From Gordonia sp. OPL2 (GTDB taxonomy: Bacteria > Actinomycetota > Actinomycetes > Mycobacteriales > Mycobacteriaceae), in assembly GCF_003797825.1 (NCBI RefSeq), contig NZ_RKME01000010.1, positions 62,001 to 126,000 on the forward strand: a stretch of 64,000 bases of DNA, in the 5' to 3' direction. Shown in pieces: positions 36,871 to 45,356 of the stretch. The position numbers and the translations under genes were made by a program. Below the pieces are notes generated by a model. The model saw only the letters and a list, made by a program, of their open reading frames with translations, was not told the DNA's origin and did no database searches. Within the stretch, counting starts at the first letter, position 1, and each line of letters starts with the position of its first letter.

Positions 36871-38352
36871 ATGCAGCCAGACCATGAAGTCGTGATCGTC
36901 GGCGCCGGATTCGGTGGATTGGGTGCCGGGATCGAGTTCAAGCGGCTCGGCGTCGACGACATCGCGATCCTCGAACGCGAGGACGACCTCGGCGGTACGT
37001 GGCACGTGAACCATTACCCGGGCCTGGCCGTCGACATCGCCTCGGTCACCTACTCGTACTCGTTCGAGCCGAACCCGCACTGGTCACGGCTGTTCGCCCC
37101 CGGCGCCGAGCTCAAGCGCTATGCGAACCACGTCGCCGACAAATACGACCTGAAGCGGCACATGGAGTTCTCCACCACCGTCGAGGGTGCGGAATGGGAT
37201 GAGGCCGAACAGCTCTGGCGTGTCCACGTCGCCGACGACGGCGTCCGGACGTGCCGCTACCTCGTGACCGCCACCGGTTTCCTCTCGCAGCCGTACACGC
37301 CGGACTTCCCCGGGATCGAATCGTTCGCGGGCAAGATCATCCACACGACCGCGTGGGAGGACGGTCACGACTTCGTGGGAGAGCGTGTCGCGATCATCGG
37401 CACCGGTGCGACGGCAGTCCAGTTGATCCCCGAGATCGCCGCGCAGGCAGAGCGACTCACGGTCTTTCAGCGCACGCCGATCTGGGTCGTGCCGAAGCTC
37501 GACTTCCCGATCCCGGCGGCGGTCCGGAAGATCTTCGACCGTGTCCCGCTGACCCAGCGCGCCGCGCGACTGGTCAACACGTCACTGCTCGAGGCGCTGA
37601 TGGTGTTCGGGGTGCTGCACTACAAGCAGGCCAAACCGGGTAATCGCCTGGCGGCACTGATCGCCAAGGCCCATCTGCGCACCCAGGTGCGCGACGCGCG
37701 GACGCGTCGAGCCCTGACGCCCTCCTATGACTTCGGTTGTAAACGGCCGACCTTCTCCAACAGTTACTTCCGCACCTTCAACAGGCCGAACACGACCCTG
37801 CAGACGTCGTCGATCGAGCGCGTGGAGCCGGGCGGTATCGTGACCGCCGACGGCACCACCACCGAAATCGACACACTCGTCCTGGCCACCGGCTTCAATC
37901 TGTGGGATGTCAACTTCCCGGCGTTCGCGATCGTCGGCCGTGACGGCCGGGACCTGGGGAAGTGGTGGCGGGACAACCGTTTCCAGGCCTACGAGGGCAT
38001 CACCGTGCCGCGGTTCCCGAACCTGTTGTCGCTCAACAGTCCGTACTCGTACAGCGGGCTGTCGTACTTCACCACGATCGAGGGACAGATGAAGCACATC
38101 CGCCGACTGTTCGGTGAACTCCGGAGTCGCGGTGGATCGACTTTCGAGGTGACCGACGAGGCCAACGACGAGTTCCTCGACAAGGTGACCGACCGGCTGC
38201 AGTCGTCGGTCTTCTACAACGGGAGCTGCGCGACGGCCCGCAGTTATTACTTCAACCAACACGGCGAGGCGGCGCTGCTGCGTCCCACGTCGACCCTGTC
38301 GACGCTGCGGGAGATGGAGCGCTTCCCGCTCGACGCCTACACCTATCGGTGA
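36871..38352 (+). CDS. Flavin-containing / Baeyer-Villiger-type monooxygenase
   Basis: 493 aa. Two Rossmann motifs (VGAGFGGLGAGIEFKR at 10-25 for FAD; IIGTGATAVQLIPEIA for NADPH) flank the type I BVMO fingerprint FAGKIIHTTAW (F-x-G-x3-H-x3-W). Family enzymes use O2 and NADPH to turn ketones into esters or lactones. Inference: with the esterase/hydrolase pair at 16.3-18.5 kb it could give a ketone-to-ester-to-alcohol route, but the genes are 20 kb apart. Confidence 0.92.
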   Translation: MQPDHEVVIVGAGFGGLGAGIEFKRLGVDDIAILEREDDLGGTWHVNHYPGLAVDIASVTYSYSFEPNPHWSRLFAPGAELKRYANHVADKYDLKRHMEFSTTVEGAEWDEAEQLWRVHVADDGVRTCRYLVTATGFLSQPYTPDFPGIESFAGKIIHTTAWEDGHDFVGERVAIIGTGATAVQLIPEIAAQAERLTVFQRTPIWVVPKLDFPIPAAVRKIFDRVPLTQRAARLVNTSLLEALMVFGVLHYKQAKPGNRLAALIAKAHLRTQVRDARTRRALTPSYDFGCKRPTFSNSYFRTFNRPNTTLQTSSIERVEPGGIVTADGTTTEIDTLVLATGFNLWDVNFPAFAIVGRDGRDLGKWWRDNRFQAYEGITVPRFPNLLSLNSPYSYSGLSYFTTIEGQMKHIRRLFGELRSRGGSTFEVTDEANDEFLDKVTDRLQSSVFYNGSCATARSYYFNQHGEAALLRPTSTLSTLREMERFPLDAYTYR

Positions 38353-38365
38353 CCGCGACCAGGGT

Positions 38366-39199
38366 CTACACCGGATCGAGGAGTTCTGGACCGTTGTTGG
38401 CCACCCGATTGACCAGAGGGGCGACCTCGCGGATGTCGATGGCCTCGGCGACCGCCTCGGCGGGAGGCGCGAACAGGTCGGACGGGGCGGTGTTGTCGGG
38501 GTCGAGCCACGCGTCCCAGTTGTCGTAGGGCATGACCAGCGGCATGCGGTCGTGCACCTCGCGCAGGTGTCCGACGGCGTCGGTGGTCAGGATCGAGCAA
38601 CTCAGCAGCGGCGCGGCATCCTTCGGTGCGTCCTTGGGGCGCCACACCGACCACAGCCCGGCCATGAACAGCCGCGTACCGTCGTGCGGTGACATGAAGA
38701 ACGGGACCTTCGTCGGTTTGCCCTTGTCGTCGTTCGGCCCCTTCTTCCACTCGTACCAACCGTCCATCGGCACCAGGCACCGCTTGGACTTCACCGACGT
38801 ACGGAACGAGCTCTTCTCCGCGGCGCTCTCGGCGCGCGCATTGAACAGCAGCGGCCCCTTGCCGACCTCCTTGGCCCATGGCGGCACGAGGCCCCATCGC
38901 ATGGCACGGATCCGCAGGGCCGGGTCGTCGTCGGGGTCGTCATGGGAGTGGCGTCGCACCACGGTCATCACCGTCGTCGTCGGCGCCACGTTGTAATTGG
39001 GGCCGGGGGAGCGGGGCGCATCGTCGGCGGCGTCCTTCACGGTCCTCGATCCTCCGCCACCGTCGTTGTCGGTGTTGCCGGGAGTGTCGCTGCCCGGGGT
39101 GTCACGGGCCGGATCGAGAGGAACGGGCACCTCGTTGATCGCGTCGATCTCGGCGGCGAGCTTCGCCGGATCGGTGGTCACCGCATAACGTCCGCACAT
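38366..39199 (-). CDS. SOS-response-associated peptidase (SRAP/YedK, HMCES family)
   Basis: 277 aa beginning MCGRY, so Cys2 becomes the N-terminus and forms a thiazolidine crosslink with abasic DNA. Other marks: NYNVAPTTTVMTVV, the RAESAAEKSSFR region, RCLVPMDGWYEWKK with the catalytic Glu, and REVHDRMPLVM with the His. Protects single-stranded DNA abasic sites during replication. A 30-residue Asp/Gly-rich insertion (about residues 28-60) makes it longer than the usual 220-240 aa. Confidence 0.93.
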   Translation of the reverse strand: MCGRYAVTTDPAKLAAEIDAINEVPVPLDPARDTPGSDTPGNTDNDGGGGSRTVKDAADDAPRSPGPNYNVAPTTTVMTVVRRHSHDDPDDDPALRIRAMRWGLVPPWAKEVGKGPLLFNARAESAAEKSSFRTSVKSKRCLVPMDGWYEWKKGPNDDKGKPTKVPFFMSPHDGTRLFMAGLWSVWRPKDAPKDAAPLLSCSILTTDAVGHLREVHDRMPLVMPYDNWDAWLDPDNTAPSDLFAPPAEAVAEAIDIREVAPLVNRVANNGPELLDPV

Positions 39200-39256
39200 A
39201 CGACCATGCTGTCACGACGTCGGTGGGCACGTGGTCGTCGTGCGTACGGCCCGCGG

Positions 39257-39754
39257 TCAAGCGGCGATGTCGGCGACCACGGCCTGCGTGATCGCAACCA
39301 GATCCGCGGGTGCGAGTTGCACCTCGAGTCCCCGTCGGCCGGCGCTGCAGCAGACCTGCGGCCAGTCGAGCGCCGACGAGTCGACGACCGTCGGCAGGGT
39401 GGTCCGCTGGCCGATCGGTGAGACGCCGCCGAACACGTAGCCGGTGGCGCGCGTCACGGCCTTCTCCGGCGCCATGTGAGCCTTTCCCGCGGACGGGACG
39501 ACCGACGACACCGCCGCCGCGACGGCCTTCAGCGAGAGTTTGTGCGGCACCGGGACGACGGCCACCACGAGCGAGCTCCCGACCTCGACGACGAGCGTCT
39601 TCAGGACCTGATCCGGGCTCACCCCGATGCTCACCTGCAGAGCCTCGACGGCCTCGTCCCCGTACGACTGGTTGCGCGGGTCGTGGGGATAGCGGTGCAC
39701 GGTGTGCGCGACACCCGCCTTCTCGAGGGCGGTCAGTGCCGGGGTCGCGGCCAT
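39257..39754 (-). CDS. ybaK: Cys-tRNA(Pro)/Cys-tRNA(Cys) deacylase
   Basis: 165 aa. YbaK/EbsC family: [55 protein letters not shown] with the conserved Lys, and [25 protein letters not shown] with the GxxxPxG loop. Clears Cys mischarged on tRNA(Pro). The 159-bp gap to sigH contains a SigH-type promoter facing away from this gene. Confidence 0.93.
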   Translation of the reverse strand: MAATPALTALEKAGVAHTVHRYPHDPRNQSYGDEAVEALQVSIGVSPDQVLKTLVVEVGSSLVVAVVPVPHKLSLKAVAAAVSSVVPSAGKAHMAPEKAVTRATGYVFGGVSPIGQRTTLPTVVDSSALDWPQVCCSAGRRGLEVQLAPADLVAITQAVVADIAA

Positions 39755-39809
39755 GAGTCGTCCTTCCTGGTCGTTGCGGGCGGCGTCCTCGTGTGGACGC
39801 GGTGGGGTC

Positions 39810-39835
39810 GGAACATTTGTCGTGGTTCGTCTGTT
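39810..39835 (+). promoter_or_regulatory. SigH/SigR-type promoter of sigH
   Basis: GGAAC (39810-39814), 18-nt spacer, GTT (39833-39835) matches the GGAAY-N18-GTT signature of SigR/SigH promoters. It gives a leader of about 70 nt before ATG 39914 and implies that sigH turns itself on under disulfide stress. Confidence 0.75.
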
Positions 39836-39913
39836 GAGGGGATTGACGTCGACACCGGTGACCCCGGTTGTCGCAGCCCCCACCGACGATTCGAAGGAAG
39901 GTCGATCAGCCTG

Positions 39914-40813
39914 ATGACCAGCACCGGCTTGCTCGAACCCACTTCAGCGGTTCTCGACGAGTTCACCGACCGGCCCGCGACCGCATCACCATCCACATCG
40001 GTAAGCTTGACCGACAGCGGAAAGCCGGATCCCCGATGGGTCATGCCGGCGCCGAACGCCGTTTCCGCTGACGCCGTCACCGAAGGGATCGTAGTGGTCG
40101 AACCCGAGTCACGAGATGAGACGCCGGACGAGTCGGGCCAGGACGCGAGCGCCGAGTCGTCGGGCACCTCGTCGCATCAGGCATCCGGTGCCGGTTCGCA
40201 GGCGCCCAGCCGCACCGATCCGGGAGAGTCGCCCGAGCAGCTGACCGAGCGTTTCGAACGGGACGCGCTGCCACTGCTCGACCAGATGTACGGTGCGGCG
40301 CTGCGGATGACCCGCAATCCGGCCGATGCCGAGGATCTGGTGCAGGAGACGTATGTGAAGGCGTTCTCCGCATTCCGTTCGTTCCGCGAGGGCACCAACC
40401 TGAAGGCGTGGCTGTACCGCATCCTCACGAACACCTACATCAACGGCTACCGCAAGAAGCAGCGCCAGCCCGCGCAGTACCCGACCGACGAGATCACCGA
40501 CTGGCAGCTGGCGGCCACCGCCGAGCACTCGTCGACCGGTCTGCGGTCGGCGGAGATCGAGGCGCTCGAGGCCCTGCCGGACGACGACATCAAGGCAGCT
40601 CTGCAGGAACTGCCCGAGGACTTCCGTATGGCGGTGTACTACGCCGACGTGGAGGGACTGCCCTACAAGGAGATCGCCGAGATCATGGACACCCCGATCG
40701 GCACCGTCATGTCCCGTCTGCATCGTGGGCGTCGTCAGCTGCGTGAACTGCTGGCCGACGTCGCGCGTGAGCGTGGTTTCAACCGGTCGTCGACGAGCGA
40801 GGTGGCGCGATGA
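39914..40813 (+). CDS. sigH: ECF sigma factor SigH/SigR with long N-terminal extension
   Basis: 299 aa from ATG 39914. Region 2 starts near residue 115 ([34 protein letters not shown]) and region 4 reads [42 protein letters not shown]. It directs the thiol-oxidative and heat stress regulon and is held by RshA. The first ~108 residues are Ser/Glu/Asp-rich and disordered; mycobacterial SigH has only about 25-30. Met44 (40043) is an alternative start. A longer, unstable isoform exists for Streptomyces SigR, so two products are possible here too. ATGA overlap with rshA. Confidence 0.92.
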   Translation: MTSTGLLEPTSAVLDEFTDRPATASPSTSVSLTDSGKPDPRWVMPAPNAVSADAVTEGIVVVEPESRDETPDESGQDASAESSGTSSHQASGAGSQAPSRTDPGESPEQLTERFERDALPLLDQMYGAALRMTRNPADAEDLVQETYVKAFSAFRSFREGTNLKAWLYRILTNTYINGYRKKQRQPAQYPTDEITDWQLAATAEHSSTGLRSAEIEALEALPDDDIKAALQELPEDFRMAVYYADVEGLPYKEIAEIMDTPIGTVMSRLHRGRRQLRELLADVARERGFNRSSTSEVAR

Positions 40814-41118
40814 GCGACATGCGATCCGAGCAGCCCGGCTCCGGGGCCGACGATCCCGAGTTCACCCAGCTCGATTGCTCGGCGGTACTCGCTGACGTCT
40901 GGCTGCTGCTCGACGACGAGTGCGACTCCGGTGCACGCACGCGGCTGCAGGGCCACCTCGACAACTGCCCGTCCTGCCTCGCGCACTACGGCATCGAACA
41001 GCAGTTGAAGACACTCATCAATCGGAAATGCGGCGGCGACCAGGCACCGCAGGGACTGCGTGAACGGCTGCGGATAGAGATCCGGAAGACCGTGATCGTG
41101 CGCGAGACCGGTCGCTGA
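40810..41118 (+). CDS. rshA: Zinc-containing redox-sensitive anti-sigma factor
   Basis: 102 aa, coupled to sigH through ATGA. ZAS motif H49-x3-C53-x2-C56 (GHLDNCPSC) plus C23 and C38, matching RsrA/RshA. Reduced and zinc-bound it blocks SigH; disulfide formation frees SigH. The C-terminal [14 protein letters not shown] helix is basic. Confidence 0.93.
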   Translation: MSDMRSEQPGSGADDPEFTQLDCSAVLADVWLLLDDECDSGARTRLQGHLDNCPSCLAHYGIEQQLKTLINRKCGGDQAPQGLRERLRIEIRKTVIVRETGR

Positions 41119-41169
41119 GGTCAGCAGGCGGGCGATCCTGCGGTCATCCGGTAAGCCAACACTGCGAAA

Positions 41170-41215
41170 ACGTCGAGAGCATCCACCTCTGTCGAGGAGC
41201 GGATGCTCTCGACGT
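41170..41215. terminator. Perfect 15-bp hairpin between rshA and bL37 gene
   Basis: Arms 41170-41184 (acgtcgagagcatcc) and 41201-41215 are exact reverse complements with a 16-nt loop, 52 bp after the rshA stop. It can end transcription from both sides. Confidence 0.7.
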
Positions 41216-41244
41216 CTGTAGTGGATGCCCTCGATGATGTCCGG

Positions 41245-41275
41245 CTTCCCGACGCCGAAACGTCGGCGTCGGAAG
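41245..41275. terminator. Second hairpin between rshA and bL37 gene
   Basis: CTTCCCGACGCCG, loop AAACGT, CGGCGTCG-GAAG: stem of 12 pairs with one bulged base. It lies 30 bp past the bL37 stop in that gene's direction and is probably its terminator. Confidence 0.6.
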
Positions 41276-41304
41276 GACGTTGCTCGTGACTGCTGAGTCG
41301 GAAC

Positions 41305-41379
41305 TCAGGAGTTCGGACGCTTGCCGTGATTGGCAGCGTTCTTCTTACGAGCGCGCTTCTTGCGTCCGCGCTTACCCAT
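41305..41379 (-). CDS. 50S ribosomal protein bL37 (24 aa)
   Basis: ATG 41379 to TGA 41305, with aaggag six bases upstream. Product MGKRGRKKRARKKNAANHGK ends in RPNS: 24 residues, 12 of them Lys or Arg (plus one His), matching the tiny bL37 found in mycobacterial 50S subunits, where it lies near the peptidyl-transferase centre region. Mycobacteria also keep it next to sigH. Too short for most gene finders. Confidence 0.88.
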   Translation of the reverse strand: MGKRGRKKRARKKNAANHGKRPNS

Positions 41380-41483
41380 GATGGTCTCCTTCGTGCTGAT
41401 GTGCGTCGTCCAGTGTCCCACGTGCGCCCCACCGGACTCCAATCCGGTCGTCCGGCCATCAACGAGTGGGCTAGGTTATGACC

Positions 41484-41699
41484 ATGGCTGAAGACGTCGT
41501 GGCAGAGATCGTGGCGAGTGTGCTGGAGGTGCGGGCGACCGCCGGTCAGCAGGTCGACGTCGGCGACACCCTGTTTCTGCTCGAGTCGATGAAGATGGAG
41601 ATCCCCGTCCTCGCAGAGGAACCCGGCACCCTGGCCGACGTCAAGGTGAAGGTGGGCGACGTCATCCAGGCCGGCGACATCATCGCGGTCTACGAATAA
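41484..41699 (+). CDS. Biotin/lipoyl carrier protein (Rv3221c/TB7.3-like)
   Basis: 71 aa from ATG 41484; an ATG two codons earlier (41478) is possible, but 71 aa equals the mycobacterial protein. A single hammerhead domain with the biotinylation motif ESMKME (Lys near residue 38) and VGDVIQAGDIIAVYE. No carboxylase gene is adjacent, so it probably works with carboxylase subunits encoded elsewhere. Fits the sigH-rshA-bL37-BCCP-pdtaS gene order of mycobacteria. Confidence 0.93.
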   Translation: MAEDVVAEIVASVLEVRATAGQQVDVGDTLFLLESMKMEIPVLAEEPGTLADVKVKVGDVIQAGDIIAVYE

Positions 41700-41761
41700 C
41701 CGCCCGCCGATGGTGCTGACGAACTCCACGCCTGCCGGCGGCTGACGGCCCGCTCCGCGTC

Positions 41762-43282
41762 ATGTCGACCCTGGCCGATCTACTCGCCGAACACACCACC
41801 CTCTCCGACGCCGCGGCGGCGCACCTGCAGCGGTTGGTCGCCGAGTGGCAACTGCTCGCCGATCTGTCATTCGCCGACTTCCTGATGTCCGTGCGGACCG
41901 AGGCCGGGGACATCGTCACCGTCGCCCAGTGCCGGCCGAACACCGCCTCGACCGTCTTCCCCAGTGACGAGGTGGGAGTGACCCGGACGGTGCGCGCCGA
42001 GCACGCGGTCGACCCGCAGCTCGAACGGGCCTTCGCGGCCGACCGTGTCCTGCGCGACGAGGATCCCCAGTGGCTCGGCGCGGTGGCCATCCGCCGCGAG
42101 GCGGTTCCGGTGGGATTCGCGGGCACCGACGACGGCGTGATCGCGGTGCTGACGCGCGCCGTCGACCTCACCCACCCGCGCTTGCCGTCGCCGCTCGAAC
42201 TGGCCTATCAGGACTCGGCCAACGACCTGTGCCAGATGGTCGCCGACGGCACCTTCCCGCACCAGGAGGGCAATCCGCGCGGTCTGTCGACGCCCCGCGC
42301 GGGGGACGGTTTCGTGCGGGTCGACGAGCACGGAACGGTGGTCTACGCGAGCCCGAACGCGCTGTCGGCGTTCCATCGGATGGGGTGGACGGCGGAACTG
42401 ACCCACACCCGGTTGTCCGAGGTGGCAGCGTCGCTGTTGACCGATCCGTTCGAGTCCGGCGACGTCGCCACCATGATCGATGCCGCGGCGGGCCGGAGTG
42501 TGGTGCCGGAGGGGCCCTATCGGGACGTCGGCATGCGGATGGAGGCGGATGCCAGCCGTGCGACCGTCCTCATCCGTGCGGTACCGCTACGACCGCGCGG
42601 AGTGAGCACCGGTGCCGTCGTACTCATCCGCGACGTGACCGAGGTCAAGCGACGCGATCTGGCACTCATCAGCAAGGACGCGACGATTCGGGAGATCCAT
42701 CACCGGGTCAAGAACAATCTGCAGTCGGTGTCGGCTCTGCTGCGTCTGCAGGCGCGCCGGACCACCAATCCGGAGGCACGGGGAGCGCTCACCGAGGCGG
42801 TCCGACGGGTCGCGTCGATCGCGCTGGTGCACGAGTTGCTGTCCGGCAGCGTCGACGAAGAGGTCGACCTCGACGAGGTGGTCGATCGGTTGGTGCCGAT
42901 CCTCGTCGATGTCGCGTCGGGGGACACCACGGTCCGGGTGCGACGCCGTGATCGGCTCGGCGTGCTCTCGGCCGAACTCGCGATGCCGCTTGTCATGGTG
43001 CTCACCGAACTCATCCAGAACGCCATCGAGCACGGTTTCGGCACGTCGACGGCGGACAGCGGGATCGAGATCATCGCCGACCGGGATGTCCGTCACATGC
43101 GCATCACGGTGCGTGACAACGGTTCCGGACTCCCTGAAGGGTTCGATGTGACCGGCTCCGACCGCCTCGGACTGCAGATCGTGCAGACCCTCGTGTCGAT
43201 CGAGCTCGGCGGCACGCTCACGATGGGCCACGCGACGACGGGCCGCGGTACCGAGGTGAGTGTCGACATACCGCTGCGCTGA
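41762..43282 (+). CDS. pdtaS: Sensor histidine kinase PdtaS
   Basis: 506 aa, cytosolic. N-terminal GAF-like domain (1-150), a PAS-like domain (about 175-290), then HisKA_2 phosphoacceptor EIHHRVKNNLQSVSALLRLQ (about 316-335, His in HH) and an HATPase_c with ELIQNAIEHGF and DNGSGLPEGF. Phosphorylates the antiterminator PdtaR, which binds RNA; pdtaR is not in this window. No membrane segment, as in mycobacteria. Confidence 0.94.
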   Translation: MSTLADLLAEHTTLSDAAAAHLQRLVAEWQLLADLSFADFLMSVRTEAGDIVTVAQCRPNTASTVFPSDEVGVTRTVRAEHAVDPQLERAFAADRVLRDEDPQWLGAVAIRREAVPVGFAGTDDGVIAVLTRAVDLTHPRLPSPLELAYQDSANDLCQMVADGTFPHQEGNPRGLSTPRAGDGFVRVDEHGTVVYASPNALSAFHRMGWTAELTHTRLSEVAASLLTDPFESGDVATMIDAAAGRSVVPEGPYRDVGMRMEADASRATVLIRAVPLRPRGVSTGAVVLIRDVTEVKRRDLALISKDATIREIHHRVKNNLQSVSALLRLQARRTTNPEARGALTEAVRRVASIALVHELLSGSVDEEVDLDEVVDRLVPILVDVASGDTTVRVRRRDRLGVLSAELAMPLVMVLTELIQNAIEHGFGTSTADSGIEIIADRDVRHMRITVRDNGSGLPEGFDVTGSDRLGLQIVQTLVSIELGGTLTMGHATTGRGTEVSVDIPLR

Positions 43283-43427
43283 GCAGGGCGGACGTGCTCC
43301 TCGGTCCCGAGATGCCCTGAGGGCGCAGAGCGTCTGCGAATACGGTGTCCTGATTGCGCTGTCGCGCTGGGCACATCATCGTCACGATCGCGAATCCTGC
43401 AGTATCGCAACGTGTATGGCCGCACAG

Positions 43428-43461
43428 ACGAAGAGACCCGGCCGGGGCCGGGTCTCTTCGT
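43428..43461. terminator. Strong bidirectional terminator between pdtaS and whiB1
   Basis: Perfect 16-bp arms 43428-43443 (acgaagagacccggcc) and 43446-43461, separated by GG. It is 146 bp past pdtaS and 35 bp past whiB1, which converge here. Confidence 0.85.
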
Positions 43462-43495
43462 GGTCGCCGTTGCGACTTCGGGTCTGTGGCCCCTC

Positions 43496-43750
43496 TTAGA
43501 CGCTGCTCCGCGTCCGCGTACGCGCGGTGCGCCGCTTGAGCGCGCGCCGCTCGTCTTCGCTCATGCCGCCCCACACGCCTGCGTCCTGGCCGGATTCGAG
43601 TGCCCACGAGAGGCATTCGGCCGTGACGGGGCAGCGGGCGCAGACGAGCTTCGCATCAGCGATCTGTGCGATGGCCGGGCCGCTGGTCCCCACTGGGAAG
43701 AACAGTTCCGGATCTTCGTCGCGACAGATTGCTTTGTGACGCCAGTCCAT
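43496..43750 (-). CDS. whiB1: WhiB1 iron-sulfur transcription regulator
   Basis: 84 aa, ATG 43750 with gaaggag upstream. The four [4Fe-4S] ligands C9, C37, C40 and C46, then the beta-turn GVWGGM (58-63) and a basic tail KRRTARTRTR that binds DNA. WhiB1 senses NO through its cluster, binds the SigA C-terminal part and is essential in mycobacteria. The upstream region carries CRP-like sites. Confidence 0.96.
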   Translation of the reverse strand: MDWRHKAICRDEDPELFFPVGTSGPAIAQIADAKLVCARCPVTAECLSWALESGQDAGVWGGMSEDERRALKRRTARTRTRSSV

Positions 43751-43859
43751 TCCTTCTCCTTCAGGTGCTTGACGCACCACTCGACAACTCCAATGTCTGT
43801 GTTTTGGGGCTGTAACCGCTAGTTCACGCGGACCCACCGAATGTTTCCGCACTGTTGCT

Positions 43860-43875
43860 TGTGAATACTTTCACG
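43860..43875. promoter_or_regulatory. CRP-like site upstream of whiB1 (proximal)
   Basis: TGTGA-ATACTT-TCACG matches the CRP/Cmr consensus TGTGA-N6-TCACA at 9 of 10 fixed positions. It is 110 bp upstream of the whiB1 ATG. M. tuberculosis whiB1 is controlled by the CRP protein Rv3676 through two sites. Confidence 0.65.
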
Positions 43876-43908
43876 AATCCAGGCGAAGTCAATGGTGTTC
43901 CGTTGACA

Positions 43909-43924
43909 CGTGTGCAATATCACT
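43909..43924. promoter_or_regulatory. CRP-like site upstream of whiB1 (distal)
   Basis: Read on the minus strand: AGTGA-TATTGC-ACACG, a weaker match (about 7 of 10) to TGTGA-N6-TCACA, centred 49 bp upstream of the proximal site. Confidence 0.45.
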
Positions 43925-44065
43925 GTTCTGTGACCCCTCCGGGGAGGGGGTGGTTGCACTCGGTTGCGCACCGATGTACTAGTCTACTCGCTTTGTCGCG
44001 TCTGTGTAGGGCGGTTTTCCCAGGTCGCCGAAGAAATTCCCTGGTGGTGTCCGAGTCATCTGGAC

Positions 44066-44099
44066 TACCGTGTGAGGCATGCCACGATATCCCTGTTGA
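44066..44099 (+). promoter_or_regulatory. Possible leaderless promoter and 6-codon reading frame before the MFS gene
   Basis: TACCGT (44066-44071, TANNNT -10 type) is 7 nt from ATG 44079, the spacing of leaderless actinobacterial promoters. The frame reads M-P-R-Y-P-C and stops at TGA 44097. It is in the same frame as the MFS gene. Confidence 0.4.
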
Positions 44100-44177
44100 T
44101 CCTCGTCACACCGACTGACCGCAGCGGCCTCCCTCGCAGCCCTCGCCGAGGACGCCATCCCCCTCTATCCGCTCTAC

Positions 44178-45356
44178 GTGGTCATGTTCGCCGACCCCGA
44201 TGTCGCCGGGGCCGGTCTGTCGGCGGCTGAGATCTCGTCGCTCTTCGTCCTCTGGTCGCTGTGCTCTTTCGTGTTCGAGATCCCCACCGGGATGCTGGCC
44301 GACCGGATGCCTCGTCGGTGGCTGCTGGTCGCCGGGCCGGTGGTCACCGGTGCCGGATTCGCTCTGTGGACCTGGTGGCCGTCCTATGGCGCGTTCGCCG
44401 CCGGATTCGTGCTGTGGTCCGCGGGGTCGTCTCTGCGTTCGGGAAGTCTGCAGGCACTGCTGTTCGACACCCTGGCGGCACGGGGCGAGTCGCTTCGATA
44501 CGCCGCGCTTGCCGGCCGGGTCCGTGCGATGGGCGCGTGCGGAGTTCTCCTGGGCACCGCGCTCGCCGCACCGCTCACCGCATGGGGTGGCTACGAAGCT
44601 GCCGGCGCCGCCAGTCTGGTCTCGTGCGGGGTGTGCGCGCTGGCATCCGCGGCACTTCCGGAGGACGCGCCGCCTGGTCGATCCCGCCGCGATGACCGAC
44701 CTGCTCCCGGGACAGAACCGGCCGCCGACGGCGCCCCCGGCCTGTCCGCGGTGGCCGGGATGATGTGGCGACGGCGCTCCCTGCGGCGGGTCGTCGTGCT
44801 GCTGGTGGCGCTGACCTGGGTGGCCGCCCTCGACGAGTATCTGCCGCTGTTGGCGGATGAGATGTGGTCCGGGCGGACGGAGTCGGGACGCAGTGCCGCA
44901 TCCGGGGTTGCGGTGCTGATGGTGGTCGTGGCCGTCGGGGACATCGGTGGTGGCATCGCCGCCGGGCGCACCGCGACCGCGGGCCTCGCGGCTCGCCGGC
45001 TCGCACGATGGCTGACCGCAGGGGCGGTGGCCCTGGCGGTCGGCGCGCTGACGGGTCATCCCGTCGGAATCCTGTTGGTGGCGTTCGCCTTCGGTGTGTT
45101 CGGCTGGTCCATGGTGATGGTCGACGCGGCGATGCAGCAGCGTGTGCCGTCAAGTTCCCGTGCGACGGTGACCTCCGTCGTAGGAGTGGGTGAGGAGATG
45201 GTTGCGATCGCCGCCTACGGCGCCTGGGCGCTCGGTTCCGGCTGGCTGCCGCCGACCGCGCTCTTCGCGATCGCCGCGGTGCCCTATGTGGTCGTCGGCG
45301 TCTATTTGAGACTGTCGGCGCCCGGCGCGACGACGGCGAGGGCGTCGGCCCGGTGA
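44178..45356 (+). CDS. MFS transporter with uncertain 5' end
   Basis: At least 392 aa from GTG 44178, but homology-like sequence goes further back: in the same frame 44112-44177 encodes RLTAAASLAALAEDAIPLYP, clearly the start of helix 1. That frame has no ATG, GTG or TTG until a TGA at 44097-44099; an ATG at 44079 lies in frame beyond this stop. So either translation starts at CTG 44115, or the gene carries a nonsense codon at codon 7. Otherwise a normal MFS protein (FEIPTGMLADRMPRRWLL as motif A). Overlaps the convergent lipid-kinase gene by 55 bp. Confidence 0.75.
   Translation: MVMFADPDVAGAGLSAAEISSLFVLWSLCSFVFEIPTGMLADRMPRRWLLVAGPVVTGAGFALWTWWPSYGAFAAGFVLWSAGSSLRSGSLQALLFDTLAARGESLRYAALAGRVRAMGACGVLLGTALAAPLTAWGGYEAAGAASLVSCGVCALASAALPEDAPPGRSRRDDRPAPGTEPAADGAPGLSAVAGMMWRRRSLRRVVVLLVALTWVAALDEYLPLLADEMWSGRTESGRSAASGVAVLMVVVAVGDIGGGIAAGRTATAGLAARRLARWLTAGAVALAVGALTGHPVGILLVAFAFGVFGWSMVMVDAAMQQRVPSSSRATVTSVVGVGEEMVAIAAYGAWALGSGWLPPTALFAIAAVPYVVVGVYLRLSAPGATTARASAR

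Larger units (their letters stand above)
43751..44078. other. whiB1/MFS divergent regulatory region
   Basis: 328 bp without a coding frame. Holds the long whiB1 leader, two CRP-like sites, the GC-rich palindrome acccctccggggaggggg near 43932-43950, and, close to 44066, a possible -10 (TACCGT) for the rightward MFS gene. Confidence 0.6.

Noticed and set aside
44097..44099. Selenocysteine read-through of TGA in the MFS gene
   Set aside because: No SECIS-like hairpin seen and no reason for selenium in a transporter N-terminus.
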